DNA of 64,000 nucleotides from Streptomyces sp. JJ38 (GTDB taxonomy: Bacteria; Actinomycetota; Actinomycetes; Streptomycetales; Streptomycetaceae), in assembly GCF_019303475.1 (NCBI RefSeq), contig NZ_JABLSI010000018.1, positions 62,001 to 126,000 on the forward strand, read 5' to 3'. Numbering within the stretch: position 1 is the first letter of the stretch; each line of letters opens with the position of its first letter. The position numbers were made by a program, and so were the translations under genes. Below are positions 8,796 through 17,446 of the stretch, piece after piece. Below the pieces are notes generated by a model. It saw only the letters and a program-made list of their open reading frames with translations, did no database searches and had not been told where the DNA came from.

Positions 8796-8995
8796 CTGAC
8801 AAGCTCGCAGCCGGCTACGAGCTGCACTGGTTCAAGAGCAGCTACAGCAACAGTGAGCCCGATTCCAGTTGCGTTGAGGTCGCCGCCGCCCCCGGTACCG
8901 TCCGCGTGCGTGACTCCAAGGACGTGGGCGGTCCGCAGCTCGCGGTGCCGTCGCCCGCGTGGGCCGCGTTCGTCGGGTTCGCCGCGCGGGGCTGA
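8792..8995 (+). CDS. DUF397 protein, partner of the WhiJ-like regulator
   Basis: 67 residues. The DUF397 signature is complete: HWFKSSYSN..., SSCVEVA, VRVRDSKDVGGPQLAVPSPAWAAF. It starts inside the stop of the preceding HTH gene (ATGA overlap), the usual coupling. DUF397 proteins such as the WhiJ partner are small cytosolic proteins thought to antagonise the HTH regulator. No other function is visible. Confidence 0.93.
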   Translation: MTDKLAAGYELHWFKSSYSNSEPDSSCVEVAAAPGTVRVRDSKDVGGPQLAVPSPAWAAFVGFAARG

Positions 8996-9320
8996 GGTCT
9001 GGGGGCGGGCGCACCGGGCCGCCGCTCGCCGGGGGCGGGTGGGAGCCGCCGCGGGTTCTCCTGGAGTACCGACGGGCGACAGCGGCCATGAACTGCGAGG
9101 GGCTGTCGGACGAGGAGCCGCGGCGCCGCCCGACGCCGCCGTCGATGTTGACGCCGCTGTGCCCGGTGCGGCACAACGGCCACGCGGACTTCCTGCGCGA
9201 GGCGTTCGACGGCTCGGTCGGAGCCTGAGGACCTCCGCCTCCACGCGGGACACGCCCGCGAAAGAGCGCACCCGCGCCCTCGGGTGCAGCAGACTCGGAG
9301 CACCGATACAGGAGGTTGTC
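8996..9320. other. 325-bp spacer with a doubtful 46-codon frame
   Basis: Most of this stretch has no feature I can support. A frame at 9088-9228 (ATG to TGA; begins MNCEGLSDEEPRRRP, ends FLREAFDGSVGA) has Streptomyces-like codon use but no recognisable family and no good ribosome site. It may be the end of a decayed gene. The AGGAGG for the next gene lies at about 9309-9314. Confidence 0.4.
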
Positions 9321-9557
9321 ATGGCGGGATTCCTCGACCGGGCCAAGGAGCAGGCGCAGCAGGCCCTCAACCAGGGCAAGCAGAAGGTGGACGAGGTCCA
9401 GCAGCAGCGGGCCGGGAACGAGCTGCTGAAGAAGCTGGGCGCGGCGTACTACGCGGAGCGGCGCGGCTCCGGCTCGGAGCAGGCAACGCAGAGCGCGCTC
9501 AACGCGCTGGAAGCGCATATCGCCACGCACGGGGACAGCTTCCTGCGCGGGGTCTGA
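9321..9557 (+). CDS. Small helical conserved actinobacterial protein of unknown function
   Basis: 78 residues; ATG 9321 follows a strong AGGAGG ribosome site. It is highly charged and glutamine-rich (RAKEQAQQALNQGKQKVDEVQQQRAG), predicting an amphipathic helix or short coiled coil, then NELLKKLGAAYYAERRGSGS and a second helix. It has no signal peptide or membrane segment. Streptomyces genomes contain similar short proteins annotated as hypothetical. It is transcribed alone, convergent with the ABC-exporter operon, whose last stop is 49 bp downstream. Confidence 0.75.
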   Translation: MAGFLDRAKEQAQQALNQGKQKVDEVQQQRAGNELLKKLGAAYYAERRGSGSEQATQSALNALEAHIATHGDSFLRGV

Positions 9558-9606
9558 CGCCTTGTGAGTGCTACGCCAAGCGGGTGTCGGTCCGGCGGCG
9601 GTTCCG

Positions 9607-10224
9607 TCACCGGGCCGACACCCACGTCCGCCCGCGCGCGAACGTGTGGTTCGGCCGGGCGTGGCAGAGGGCAGTCCCGGCGATGAGCAGGGCCAGTGCC
9701 GCGAGTGACGCGTGGGCTGATCCGCTGGGCAGCAGAGGCCAGGCCCATGGGTAGGGTCGGCCCCCCGGGCCCGTACCCACGAGGGCGCTGACCAGAGGCA
9801 GGATCGCCACCGTCACCGGGCCGTACCGGGGGCCGAGGAGCCATTGCGCCAACAGGCCGACCCCCAGGTACCCGAGCATGTTCCGTGTGACCGCCCAGGC
9901 GAGGGGGAAGTCCAGCCAGGACTGTTCCACGATGCCCAGGAGGATCGCTGTTCCGCACGCGGCGATCAGGAGTCCGCTGGACCACCAGCTCGTCCGCCTC
10001 GCCGCTGTGGCTTCGAGGTCGGCAGGCGGCCGGTTGAGGCAGTAGAGCAAGGTCCCGGCGGGGAGTGCGGCGAGCACCAGTGGGATGGGTACGCCACCCG
10101 AGATGCCTCCGAAGAGAGCGGGAACGGGCAGGCTGGACGAGCCGAGCAGGGGCGCCATGCCGAAGCAGAGCACCATGGCCGCTGCTCCTGCGGTGACAGC
10201 GTGTACGCGGAGCCACCAGATCAT
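9607..10224 (-). CDS. Membrane protein, third gene of an ABC-exporter-like operon
   Basis: 205 residues from ATG 10224, overlapping the stop of the upstream gene (ATGA). It is almost entirely hydrophobic, with about six membrane segments (VHAVTAGAAAMVLCFGMAPL, IPLVLAALPAGTLLYCL, SGLLIAACGTAILLGIV, MLGYLGVGLLAQWLLG, VTVAILPLVSALVG, LAALALLIAGTALC). There are no catalytic motifs. Coupling to another membrane protein and an ABC ATPase points to a permease subunit of an ABC-2-like exporter. The cargo is unknown. Confidence 0.75.
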   Translation of the reverse strand: MIWWLRVHAVTAGAAAMVLCFGMAPLLGSSSLPVPALFGGISGGVPIPLVLAALPAGTLLYCLNRPPADLEATAARRTSWWSSGLLIAACGTAILLGIVEQSWLDFPLAWAVTRNMLGYLGVGLLAQWLLGPRYGPVTVAILPLVSALVGTGPGGRPYPWAWPLLPSGSAHASLAALALLIAGTALCHARPNHTFARGRTWVSAR

Positions 10225-11474
10225 GATCGGCCGTCTGTCGGGTCGTGGAAGGAAGCAGGCGAGAGTTCTGGAGTCACCGCGCAGTCCTCGACCGAGCGGA
10301 TGTTGCGCTCGAACCAAGCCTTCTGGGCCGCGACGGGAAGCTCCCGCACCTGCTGGGCGAGCTGGAGTTCCTCGGGTGGCCACTGGCCGCTCAGTTCGTG
10401 CGGGGGCGTCCCTGCCGTCAGCGTCAGCCAGGCGTAGATGACACCTGCGGCTTCGTAGCCCGGGTAGCGAGCGTTCGGAACCCGGGCGCAGGCTGGGGGT
10501 TCGCCGGGGAGGACGCTTGTGGCGGTTGCTCTGAGGAGGTCCGCCTCGCGCGGTTTCACCAGGCTGTACTCGATGCGTTCCGGCAGCTCGACCCCGACGG
10601 CTTCGAGTCGTTCGCGCACGGACTCCGCGGTCCTGGTGAACTCGTCTTCATGAGGCTGCTGCTCCGGCCAGAGACAGATCCGTGGTCGGTCACCAGTGCA
10701 CTTCAGCGCTGCGGGGTCCCGCTGCTGGGTGCCGTCGAATCCCAACGGCACCGCCAGAGCGACGGAGGCCGCGATGCACGCCAAGGTCGCGCCGCCGGCC
10801 ACGCTGATGCGGAACGTGCCGCTGCGCAGCAGCAGCGCGGCAAGCGCTCCCGCGATCAAGGCAGTGCTGAAGAACGCGGTAGCCGCGAGGCTGCGTGCCG
10901 ACGCTTCCTGGGCGAGAGTGCAGCATTCGCCCACGCCCTGGCCGTTCAGGTGGCGTAGCCAGGCCGGTGAGGACAGGGCCGCTGGCCAGAACCCCCACAG
11001 GTAGCCGACCACCAGCATCAACGCGGCGCCCAGGAGTCGGTGCAGTGTGCGACCGACGACGAAGCCCACGGCCACATGGGAGAGAACCACGAGACAGGCG
11101 GTGCCGAGAATCGGGGCGCTGGGGCGCCCCGTGGGGGCGGGGTTGGAGATGTAGTAGGTGACCAACGCTGTGAGCAGCCCTGTGAGGCCAAGCAGCGCCA
11201 CAGGCGTCAGATGTTCCACGGCGATGCGCAGAGGGTTGCGTGCCGGCGCCCAGTCCCAGATCCGGGCGGACTCCAGCCGTGCGCCTTCCCAGGCCGCACA
11301 CGCTCCGCACACGGCGGTGACGAAGCCGAGCGAGACGGTCGACTGGGCGGTGAGCGACTCCCAGTACGGAACGGCCGAGTCAGTGTTCCTGCCACCGAAC
11401 AGCACCAGGCCCGGAATGAGCAGACCGGCGGCCCACGCCGTGGGGCCGGACGCGAACAGGGTTCTCCAGTTCAT
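10221..11474 (-). CDS. ABC-exporter-associated membrane protein with an extracytoplasmic C-terminal domain
   Basis: 417 residues from ATG 11474. The first about 230 residues hold roughly six membrane segments (AWAAGLLIPGLVLFGG, VSLGFVTAVCGACAAW, LTPVALLGLTGLLTALVTYYI, LVVLSHVAVGFVVG, LLGAALMLVVGYLWGFWP, LIAGALAALLL) and a seventh near ATLACIAASVALAVPLGF. A soluble domain of about 150 residues (CTGDRPRICLWPEQQPHEDEF...) follows, probably outside the membrane, with paired Cys. It lies 7 bp after the ABC ATPase and overlaps the next membrane gene, so the three form one operon. I do not recognise a named transporter. Confidence 0.78.
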   Translation of the reverse strand: MNWRTLFASGPTAWAAGLLIPGLVLFGGRNTDSAVPYWESLTAQSTVSLGFVTAVCGACAAWEGARLESARIWDWAPARNPLRIAVEHLTPVALLGLTGLLTALVTYYISNPAPTGRPSAPILGTACLVVLSHVAVGFVVGRTLHRLLGAALMLVVGYLWGFWPAALSSPAWLRHLNGQGVGECCTLAQEASARSLAATAFFSTALIAGALAALLLRSGTFRISVAGGATLACIAASVALAVPLGFDGTQQRDPAALKCTGDRPRICLWPEQQPHEDEFTRTAESVRERLEAVGVELPERIEYSLVKPREADLLRATATSVLPGEPPACARVPNARYPGYEAAGVIYAWLTLTAGTPPHELSGQWPPEELQLAQQVRELPVAAQKAWFERNIRSVEDCAVTPELSPASFHDPTDGRS

Positions 11475-11481
11475 GGTGCGC

Positions 11482-12225
11482 TCACGCCTCTCCGCGTACC
11501 AGGCCGCGATAGGCGGCCTCGGCCCTGCGCTCTGTGCTGACGTCGGGTCCGGCCAGCGCGAGGAACGTGTCGGTGTGCCCCTGATAGGCGATGCGGCCGC
11601 GATCGAGGACGACGACGGACTCGTAGACGTCCAGCAAGTCTTCCGTCTGGTGCGTCGAGACGATGAAGCTGAGATGCTCTCCGAGTTCCCCCATGAGTTC
11701 TCTGAAGACGCCCCTCTGGACGGGGTCCAGCCCGGCGGTCGGTTCGTCCAGGAGGATCACGTCTGCGTCGTGGGTGAGCGTCTGGGCGATTCCGAGTCGG
11801 CGAAGCTGCCCACCGGACAGTTCGTGGCTGCGCCTGTCGGCAAGATCGCTCAGGCGGACTCGTGCGAGCGCCAGGGCGGACCTGCTCCAGGCTTCGGCCT
11901 TGGACAGCCCTTTCAGCCAGCCCGCGTAGGCGGCCTGCTCGCGCACTGTCAGCCCCGGAAGGGGGTGGACCTGTTGGGGCAGCCACCCCACTCCTCTCCG
12001 GTACTCACGCCTGTCGCCCCGGCGTGCGCTGTCGAGGTTCTTCCACGTCACCGCGCCCGTTCGTGGCGTGAGAGACGATGCACCAAGTGCCAGCAGCGTG
12101 GATTTACCGGCCCCGTTCGGCCCAAGGAGCACCGAACCGCCTTCGGGGAACTCCAGGGACACCCGGTCCAGGACGGGGGAACTCGCCCGGTAGCGGAACG
12201 TGCAGTCTGTGTAGCGCAGGGGCAC
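11482..12225 (-). CDS. ABC transporter ATP-binding protein
   Basis: 247 residues from ATG 12225. All nucleotide-binding motifs are present: Walker A GPNGAGKST, Q-loop GWLPQQVH, signature LSGGQLRRLG, Walker B VILLDEPTAGLD and switch His in VSTHQTEDL. Overall it resembles the CcmA/NatA/BcrA type of exporter ATPase that pairs with separate ABC-2 permeases. First gene of a three-gene operon with two membrane proteins (11474 and 10224). Its promoter should lie in 12226-12278, between it and the terminator hairpin of the upstream secreted-protein gene. Confidence 0.95.
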   Translation of the reverse strand: MPLRYTDCTFRYRASSPVLDRVSLEFPEGGSVLLGPNGAGKSTLLALGASSLTPRTGAVTWKNLDSARRGDRREYRRGVGWLPQQVHPLPGLTVREQAAYAGWLKGLSKAEAWSRSALALARVRLSDLADRRSHELSGGQLRRLGIAQTLTHDADVILLDEPTAGLDPVQRGVFRELMGELGEHLSFIVSTHQTEDLLDVYESVVVLDRGRIAYQGHTDTFLALAGPDVSTERRAEAAYRGLVRGEA

Positions 12226-12278
12226 GGTGAACTTCCAGTCTAGAGCGCGACAGTGGGGGATAGGGCCTGCCCGAGAGC

Positions 12279-12311
12279 CTGGCCCCGCGAAGGGCGACGC
12301 CGCGGGGCCAG
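12279..12311 (-). terminator. Rho-independent-type hairpin
   Basis: An 11-bp perfect stem (ctggccccgcg / cgcggggccag) with an 11-nt loop follows the stop of the secreted-protein gene on the minus strand. There is no U-tract, as is common in Streptomyces terminators. It separates that gene from the ABC operon. Confidence 0.75.
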
Positions 12312-12327
12312 ACAGAGGTTCCCGGGG

Positions 12328-12744
12328 TTACCAGCGGATAGTCACGTCCTTGACGTTCAGGTACGAGCGAACTCGGTTGCTGCCGTTGTAGGTGGTGTAG
12401 TTGAAGTAGTAGCCACCGGCTGAGCGGTCGCCGAAGTAGGACGTGTCGCAGTAGTTGTTGTCGCGTGCCACCACGGGGTCGGGCGACCAGGACCGCTCCT
12501 TCTTGAGCTGCAAGCCCGCGTAGCGGAACGGGTTCGTGTCAGAAGTCCCGCTGCATTTCGCAAATTTGATGGACGTTGAGGTGCCGTCGAGATTGCGGTC
12601 CTTCCAGTGACTCGACTCCTTGCCCGGCAGCCAGCCCGAGATCCAGGTGTCCTTGAAGCCTTCCGCGTGGGCGACTCCCGCACCCGCGGTCAGTGATATC
12701 AGCACGCCTGCTGCGATGGCGTTGGCTCTGTGCTTGAGGCGCAT
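12328..12744 (-). CDS. Small secreted protein of unknown function
   Basis: 138 residues from ATG 12744 with an AGAGGG ribosome site. A clear Sec signal peptide (MRLKHRANAIAAGVLISLTAGAGVAHA, cleavage after AHA near residue 27) precedes an aromatic- and Asn/Tyr-rich mature part of about 110 residues with two Cys (KCSG and YCDT) that could form one disulfide. The strand-forming composition (YYFNYTTYNGSNRVRSYLNV) suggests a small beta-sandwich or lectin-like fold. I recognise no family. It is transcribed alone and ends at a strong hairpin. Confidence 0.8.
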   Translation of the reverse strand: MRLKHRANAIAAGVLISLTAGAGVAHAEGFKDTWISGWLPGKESSHWKDRNLDGTSTSIKFAKCSGTSDTNPFRYAGLQLKKERSWSPDPVVARDNNYCDTSYFGDRSAGGYYFNYTTYNGSNRVRSYLNVKDVTIRW

Positions 12745-13118
12745 GGTCGATCCCTCTCGACAGTGCGGAACTCCGCGCTGTTGTTCGATTACGTAGGGAT
12801 CTTGCAGTCACCGAATGTCACTGATCAACATCAGATGGTCGATCTGAGGAAGGTCTGAGCTTCAATGACTCATTTCATGCTGCAGCTACTTCGAAGTGGG
12901 TGAAGATACTCCACTGGCATGTGCTGGCGATGAGTCGAGCAAGGGAGTCATTCGTCCGGTTGGGGCATTTTGCGTGGTGATGAGCGGAAAATACTATCTA
13001 TGCCCATATTCTTACTCTGCGGTTCGACGGCGGACCGTCTCCGCGCCAGGCGTGCCGTGCGGCGGCAGGGCAGGCGTGAGCGGAGGTCAGTGTGTTGCCC
13101 CGAATCACGGAGAAGCCC
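12745..13118. other. 374-bp AT-richer divergent promoter region
   Basis: This gap separates the small secreted protein (minus) from the sugar-nucleotide gene (plus). Its GC content is visibly lower than the flanks, especially 12780-12920 and 12970-13020. It holds no credible gene. A candidate sigma-70-like promoter is listed separately. Confidence 0.6.
12970..12997 (+). promoter_or_regulatory. Candidate promoter of the exopolysaccharide cluster
   Basis: TTGCGT (12970-12975) and TACTAT (12992-12997) are 16 bp apart in the AT-rich gap, about 120 bp before the first gene. They fit loosely to the HrdB consensus. Pattern match only. Confidence 0.35.
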
Positions 13119-14300
13119 ATGCGTGTTGCCGTCACCGGAGGGGCAGGGTTCCTCGGGTCGCATCTGTGTGAGGCCCTGCTGCGGCGCGGCGACGAGGTCG
13201 TCTGCCTTGACGATCTCTCGACCGGCACGTCGGACAACATCGCCCACCTCAAGCCGTACCCCACCTTCACCTTCCTCCGTGCCGACGTCAGCGCGGACCT
13301 GGACGTCCCCGGGGCGCTCGACGTCGTCGCGCACCTGGCGAGTCCCGCGTCGCCGCCCGACTACCTGCGGCTGCCCCTGCAGACCCTGGCCGTCGGCAGC
13401 CGGGGGACCGAGAACGCGCTGCGGCTGGCCGCGCGGAACGGTGCCCGGTTCCTGCTGGCGTCCACGAGCGAGGTCTACGGCGACCCGCTCGTCCATCCCC
13501 AGGACGAGGAGTACTGGGGGAACGTCAACCCCAACGGGCCGCGCAGCGTGTACGACGAGGCGAAACGGTTCGCCGAGGCCGTGACGCTCGCCTACCACCG
13601 CACGCACGACCTCAACGTCGGCATCGTGCGGATCTTCAACACCTACGGCCCGCGGATGCGCCCGCACGACGGGCGCGTGGTGTCCAGCTTCATCGCCCAG
13701 GCGCTCACCGGGGAGCCGCTGACCGTCTACGGCGACGGCAAGCAGAGCCGGAGCTTCTGCTACGTCGACGACCTCGTGCGCGGGCTCGTCGCGATGGCGG
13801 ACTCCGACGAGACCGGGCCCGTCAACCTGGGCAACCCCGTCGAGCTGTCCGTCTCCGACCTCGCCGAGCTCGTCGTGCGCCTCACCGGCTCGGTGTCCGA
13901 GGTGCGGTACCACCCGCTGCCCGTGGACGACCCCGTCCGCCGCCGGCCCGTGATCACCCGGGCGGCGGAGCGGCTCGGCTGGCTCCCGGAGGTGGGCGTC
14001 GAGGACGGGCTGCGGCGCACGATCGAGTGGTTCGCCGCCCGCCCGCGGGACGTCGCCGCCGGGGCCGCCGCGATCCGGGGCGGTCAGGAGGACGGCGGGG
14101 GTGCCGGGGACCCGCTTCGGCCCGCGGTGCCCGTGGCAGGCGCGGTGTCCCCGGTCGCTGCGGCGCCCGCGGTCTCCGGCGGGCCCGCGGTCTCCGGCGG
14201 GCCCGCGGTCTCCGGCGGGCCCGCGGTCTCCGGGGCGCCGACGGCATCGCGGGCGGCATCGCGAGCGTCCGCGGCCCCGGTGGAGTCCGCGCCGTCCTGA
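13119..14300 (+). CDS. UDP-glucuronate decarboxylase-like NAD-dependent SDR epimerase/dehydratase
   Basis: 393 residues; ATG 13119 follows CGGAGAAG, and a GTG at 13092 is an upstream alternative. It is an extended SDR: Rossmann [10 protein letters not shown], catalytic Ser/Thr in STSEVYG, Tyr-x3-Lys in YDEAK, and the substrate region [19 protein letters not shown] that is near-diagnostic for UDP-xylose synthase (UXS). UXS converts UDP-glucuronate, here made by the UDP-glucose dehydrogenase at 17447, to UDP-xylose. The core ends near residue 310. The remaining about 80 residues are a low-complexity Ala/Pro/Gly tail with a repeated AVSGGP unit, unlike typical UXS. First gene of the exopolysaccharide-like cluster; a dTDP-glucose dehydratase role is less likely. 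Confidence 0.85.
   Translation: MRVAVTGGAGFLGSHLCEALLRRGDEVVCLDDLSTGTSDNIAHLKPYPTFTFLRADVSADLDVPGALDVVAHLASPASPPDYLRLPLQTLAVGSRGTENALRLAARNGARFLLASTSEVYGDPLVHPQDEEYWGNVNPNGPRSVYDEAKRFAEAVTLAYHRTHDLNVGIVRIFNTYGPRMRPHDGRVVSSFIAQALTGEPLTVYGDGKQSRSFCYVDDLVRGLVAMADSDETGPVNLGNPVELSVSDLAELVVRLTGSVSEVRYHPLPVDDPVRRRPVITRAAERLGWLPEVGVEDGLRRTIEWFAARPRDVAAGAAAIRGGQEDGGGAGDPLRPAVPVAGAVSPVAAAPAVSGGPAVSGGPAVSGGPAVSGAPTASRAASRASAAPVESAPS
14165..14236 (+). repeat. 18-bp tandem repeat inside the UXS-like gene (about four copies)
   Basis: Units gcccgcggtctccggcgg at 14165, 14183 and 14201 are identical; a fourth at 14219 diverges at its end. Each encodes PAVSGG in frame, so copy-number change would lengthen or shorten the C-terminal tail by six residues without a frameshift. 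Confidence 0.9.
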
Positions 14301-14404
14301 CACCCGAAGGCCCCGTCCCCGCACCTCGTCAGGCCCCCGCGCCCGGGCCCGCCCGCGCCGGTCGCCGCATCCCCGCCCCGCCCCCGCCACGGAGCACGCC
14401 TTCC

Positions 14405-16288
14405 ATGACGCAGGCCGAGCCCGCCCTCCTCCCTCCGACGCCCCCGACCTCCCAGACGCCCGCCACGGCCCCGTGCCCCGCCGACGTCGAGGGATCCCTG
14501 CGCGACCAGCTCCTCGGACTGTCCGACGGCAACGTCGCCGCCATCACCCCCGACGGGCCGGTCTTCGGGCGCCCGCGCCGCCGGCTCGCCACGCGGCCCA
14601 CCGCCTTCGTGCGGCAGCTCTCCGGCGCCACCCGCGTCAAGGCGACGCTGCTCAGCGTCGCCTGGGTGGCCTGCCTCGTGTGGTTCTGGTCCTGGTGGCT
14701 CCAGCCCGAGCACCGGGCCGGGTGGATCGGCCTGATCGTCAACAGCGCGCTGCTGGCGTACCTCGCCCTCCTGCCGCTGCACTTCGTCGTCGCCGTCATC
14801 CGGCTGCGCCGCCTCGACCCGAAGACCGAGGTGCCCGAGCTGCGCGTCGCCTTCGCCGTCACCCGGGCGCCCTCGGAGGAGTGGGCCATTGCCCGCGCCA
14901 CGCTGCGGGCCATGCTCGACCAGGAGTACCCGCACCCGTACGACGTCTGGCTCTGCGACGAGGACCCCACGCCGCGCATCCGGCGCTGGTGCCGGCGCAA
15001 CGGGGTGCGGGTCTCCTGTCGCAAGGGGGTGACGGAGTACCACCGCGACACCTGGCCGCGCCGCACCCGCTGCAAGGAGGGCAACCTCGCCTACTTCTAC
15101 GACCACTGGGGCTACGACGCGTACGACGTCGTCGCCCAGCTCGACTGCGACCACGTGCCGCGGCCGGGTTACCTCGCCGAGGTGGTGCGGCCCTTCGCCG
15201 ACCCGGCCATCGGCTACGTCGCCGCGCCCTCGGTGTGCGACTCCAACGCCGACGCCTCCTGGTCCGCCCGCGGCAGACTCCACCGGGAGGCGATCCTCCA
15301 CGGCCCGGTCCAGCTCGGCTACTCCGCCGGGCTGGCCCCTTTGTGCATCGGCTCGCACTACGCCGTCCGCACCACCGCGCTGAAGGACATCGGCGGGCTC
15401 GGGCCCGAGCTGGCCGAGGACTTCACCACCACGTTCCTGCTCAACTCCGCCGGGTGGCACGGCGCGTTCGCCATCGACGCCGAGGCCCACGGGGAGGGGC
15501 CCATCACGTTCTCGGCGATGGTGACGCAGGAGTTCCAGTGGTCGCGCAGCCTGGCGGTGTCGCTGATGGGGCTGCTGCCCAAGCATGTGAGGCGGCTCCC
15601 CGCGCTGCTGCGGCTGCGCTTCACCGTCGTGCTCGCCTACTACCCGCTGCTCGCCCTGACGACGACGGCAGGGCTCACCCTGCCGCCCGTCGCCGCCGTC
15701 ACCGGGCTGCCCTGGGTCAACGTCAACTACTTCGCGTTCCTCGGCCACTTCTGGGCCATGTCGCTGTGCCTCATCCTGCTGGTGCTCCTGCTGCGCCGAC
15801 GCGGGCTGCTGCGTCCGCCCGAGGCGCCCGTGGTGAGCTGGGAGGGCTGGCTGTTCGCCCTCGCCCGCTGGCCCTGGGTCGCCTGGGGCGTCGGGGCCGC
15901 CGTCCTCCAGCGGCTCCGGCCGCGCACGGTCACCTTCAAGGTGACGCCGAAGTCCCGCGACGGGCTCGAACCCCTCGCGCTGCGGCTCGTCGCGCCGTAC
16001 GTGCTCATCACCGTCGTGCTCTCCTCGGCGGCCGTCGTCGGCGAACTCACCGGCCCGGCGGTCGGCTACGTCTTCCTGTGCATCCTCGGCGCCTCGTCCT
16101 ACGCCGTCGTCACCCTCGCCGTCTCCTGGCTGCACGTCTGCGAGACGGCACGCGCGAACGGCGTCCGCCGGCACCGGGCCCTGCGCACCGCCCGGCTGCC
16201 CCTGCTCGCCGGCACCCTCGCCCTCGCGCCGCTGGCCCTGGCCTACGCCCTGTACCCCGTCTACCTGACGAACGTCCTGCGCTGGTGA
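14405..16288 (+). CDS. Cellulose-synthase-like family 2 glycosyltransferase
   Basis: 627 residues from ATG 14405. Two membrane helices (about 80-100 and 107-135) precede a GT-A domain with processive GT2 motifs: CDEDP (first Asp, about 184-188), DCDH (DxD, 247-250), LAEDF (TED-like base, 336-340) and QEFQWSR (QxxRW-like, 375-381). At least four more C-terminal helices would form the polysaccharide channel. There is no PilZ domain, so no direct c-di-GMP control as in BcsA. It probably polymerises and exports a beta-linked polysaccharide from UDP-sugars. The neighbours supply UDP-Xyl, UDP-Gal/Glc and UDP-GlcA, so the product may be a heteropolysaccharide. Confidence 0.92.
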   Translation: MTQAEPALLPPTPPTSQTPATAPCPADVEGSLRDQLLGLSDGNVAAITPDGPVFGRPRRRLATRPTAFVRQLSGATRVKATLLSVAWVACLVWFWSWWLQPEHRAGWIGLIVNSALLAYLALLPLHFVVAVIRLRRLDPKTEVPELRVAFAVTRAPSEEWAIARATLRAMLDQEYPHPYDVWLCDEDPTPRIRRWCRRNGVRVSCRKGVTEYHRDTWPRRTRCKEGNLAYFYDHWGYDAYDVVAQLDCDHVPRPGYLAEVVRPFADPAIGYVAAPSVCDSNADASWSARGRLHREAILHGPVQLGYSAGLAPLCIGSHYAVRTTALKDIGGLGPELAEDFTTTFLLNSAGWHGAFAIDAEAHGEGPITFSAMVTQEFQWSRSLAVSLMGLLPKHVRRLPALLRLRFTVVLAYYPLLALTTTAGLTLPPVAAVTGLPWVNVNYFAFLGHFWAMSLCLILLVLLLRRRGLLRPPEAPVVSWEGWLFALARWPWVAWGVGAAVLQRLRPRTVTFKVTPKSRDGLEPLALRLVAPYVLITVVLSSAAVVGELTGPAVGYVFLCILGASSYAVVTLAVSWLHVCETARANGVRRHRALRTARLPLLAGTLALAPLALAYALYPVYLTNVLRW

Positions 16289-16329
16289 CGACGTCCCACG
16301 GCCCCGCCCGTTCCCGAAGGAGCATCCCC

Positions 16330-17352
16330 ATGCCCACGACCGTCCTGGTGACCGGCGGCGCCGGATTCATCGGCAGCCACACCTGCGTCGAACTCCTCAC
16401 CCACGGCTACGACGTCGTCGTCGTGGACGACCACTCCAACAGCTCGCCGCACGCCCTCGAACGCGTCGCCAAGACCGCCGGGCGGCCCGTCACCGCCGCC
16501 TACGAGACCGACCTGCGCGACCGCCGCGCCCTGAACGCCGTCTTCGACGCACACCGCGTCGACGCCGTCATCCACTTCGCGGCCAGGAAGGCCGTCGGGG
16601 AGTCCGTCCAGATCCCCGTCGCCTACTACGACACCAACGTGGGCGGCACCACCGCGCTGCTGGCCGCCATGGAACAGCACGATGTGCGGCGGCTCGTCTT
16701 CTCCTCCTCCTGCTCCGTCTACGGCGACGCGACCAAGGTGCCGCTCACCGAGGCCGACCCCGTCGCCCCCACCAATCCCTACGCCACCACCAAGCTGCTG
16801 TGCGAGCGGATCACGGGCGACGTCTGCCGGCGGCTGCCCGGCCTCAGCGTCCTCGCCCTGCGCTACTTCAACCCCGTCGGCGCCCACCCGAGCGGCCACC
16901 TCGGGGAGGACCCGCGCGGCGTGCCGAACAACGTCATGCCCTACCTCGCCCAGGTAGCCGTCGGCCGCCGCGACCGGCTGCGCGTCTTCGGCGACGACTA
17001 CCCCACCCCCGACGGCACCGGCGTCCGCGACTACATCCACGTCATGGACGTCGCCGAGGGCCACCGCGTCGCCCTCGAACACCTCGACGACGAGCACGGC
17101 ATGCGGGTCTTCAACCTCGGCACCGGAACCGGCACCTCCGTCCTCGAACTCCTCGCCGCCTTCTCCGCCGCCTGTGGCCGGGAGATCCCCCACGAGATCA
17201 CCGGGCGCCGCCCCGGCGACGTCCCCGCCCTCGTCGCCGACCCCGGAGCCGTGGCCCGCGCCTGGGGCTGGACCACCCGGCGCGACCTCACCGACATGTG
17301 CCGCGACGCGTGGCGCTTCCAGGAGCTCAACCCCTCGGGCTACCCGGGCTGA
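16330..17352 (+). CDS. galE: UDP-glucose 4-epimerase
   Basis: 340 residues; ATG 16330 follows GAAGGAG. The family hallmarks are clear: NAD-binding GGAGFIGSHTCVELL, SSSCSVYG with the catalytic Ser, and YATTK with the Tyr-x3-Lys pair. ALRYFNPVGAHPSG, DYIHVMDVAEGH and FNLGTGTGTSVLEL complete the pattern, and the length is normal for GalE. It interconverts UDP-glucose and UDP-galactose in the cytosol. Lying 41 bp after the GT2 gene within a sugar-nucleotide cluster, it probably supplies polymer synthesis rather than the Leloir pathway, although both are possible. Confidence 0.95.
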   Translation: MPTTVLVTGGAGFIGSHTCVELLTHGYDVVVVDDHSNSSPHALERVAKTAGRPVTAAYETDLRDRRALNAVFDAHRVDAVIHFAARKAVGESVQIPVAYYDTNVGGTTALLAAMEQHDVRRLVFSSSCSVYGDATKVPLTEADPVAPTNPYATTKLLCERITGDVCRRLPGLSVLALRYFNPVGAHPSGHLGEDPRGVPNNVMPYLAQVAVGRRDRLRVFGDDYPTPDGTGVRDYIHVMDVAEGHRVALEHLDDEHGMRVFNLGTGTGTSVLELLAAFSAACGREIPHEITGRRPGDVPALVADPGAVARAWGWTTRRDLTDMCRDAWRFQELNPSGYPG

Positions 17353-17446
17353 CACCCCCTCGCGGGCCTCGCCGCCCTTCCGGCCTCGTGGCCCTCGCGG
17401 CCCCGCGGCCCTCGTGCCCTCTCACGGACAGACAGGAGACACCAGC

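Noticed and set aside
11158..12243. Plus-strand frame of 361 codons opposite the ABC ATPase
   Set aside because: The minus strand encodes all ABC motifs; the plus frame has none.
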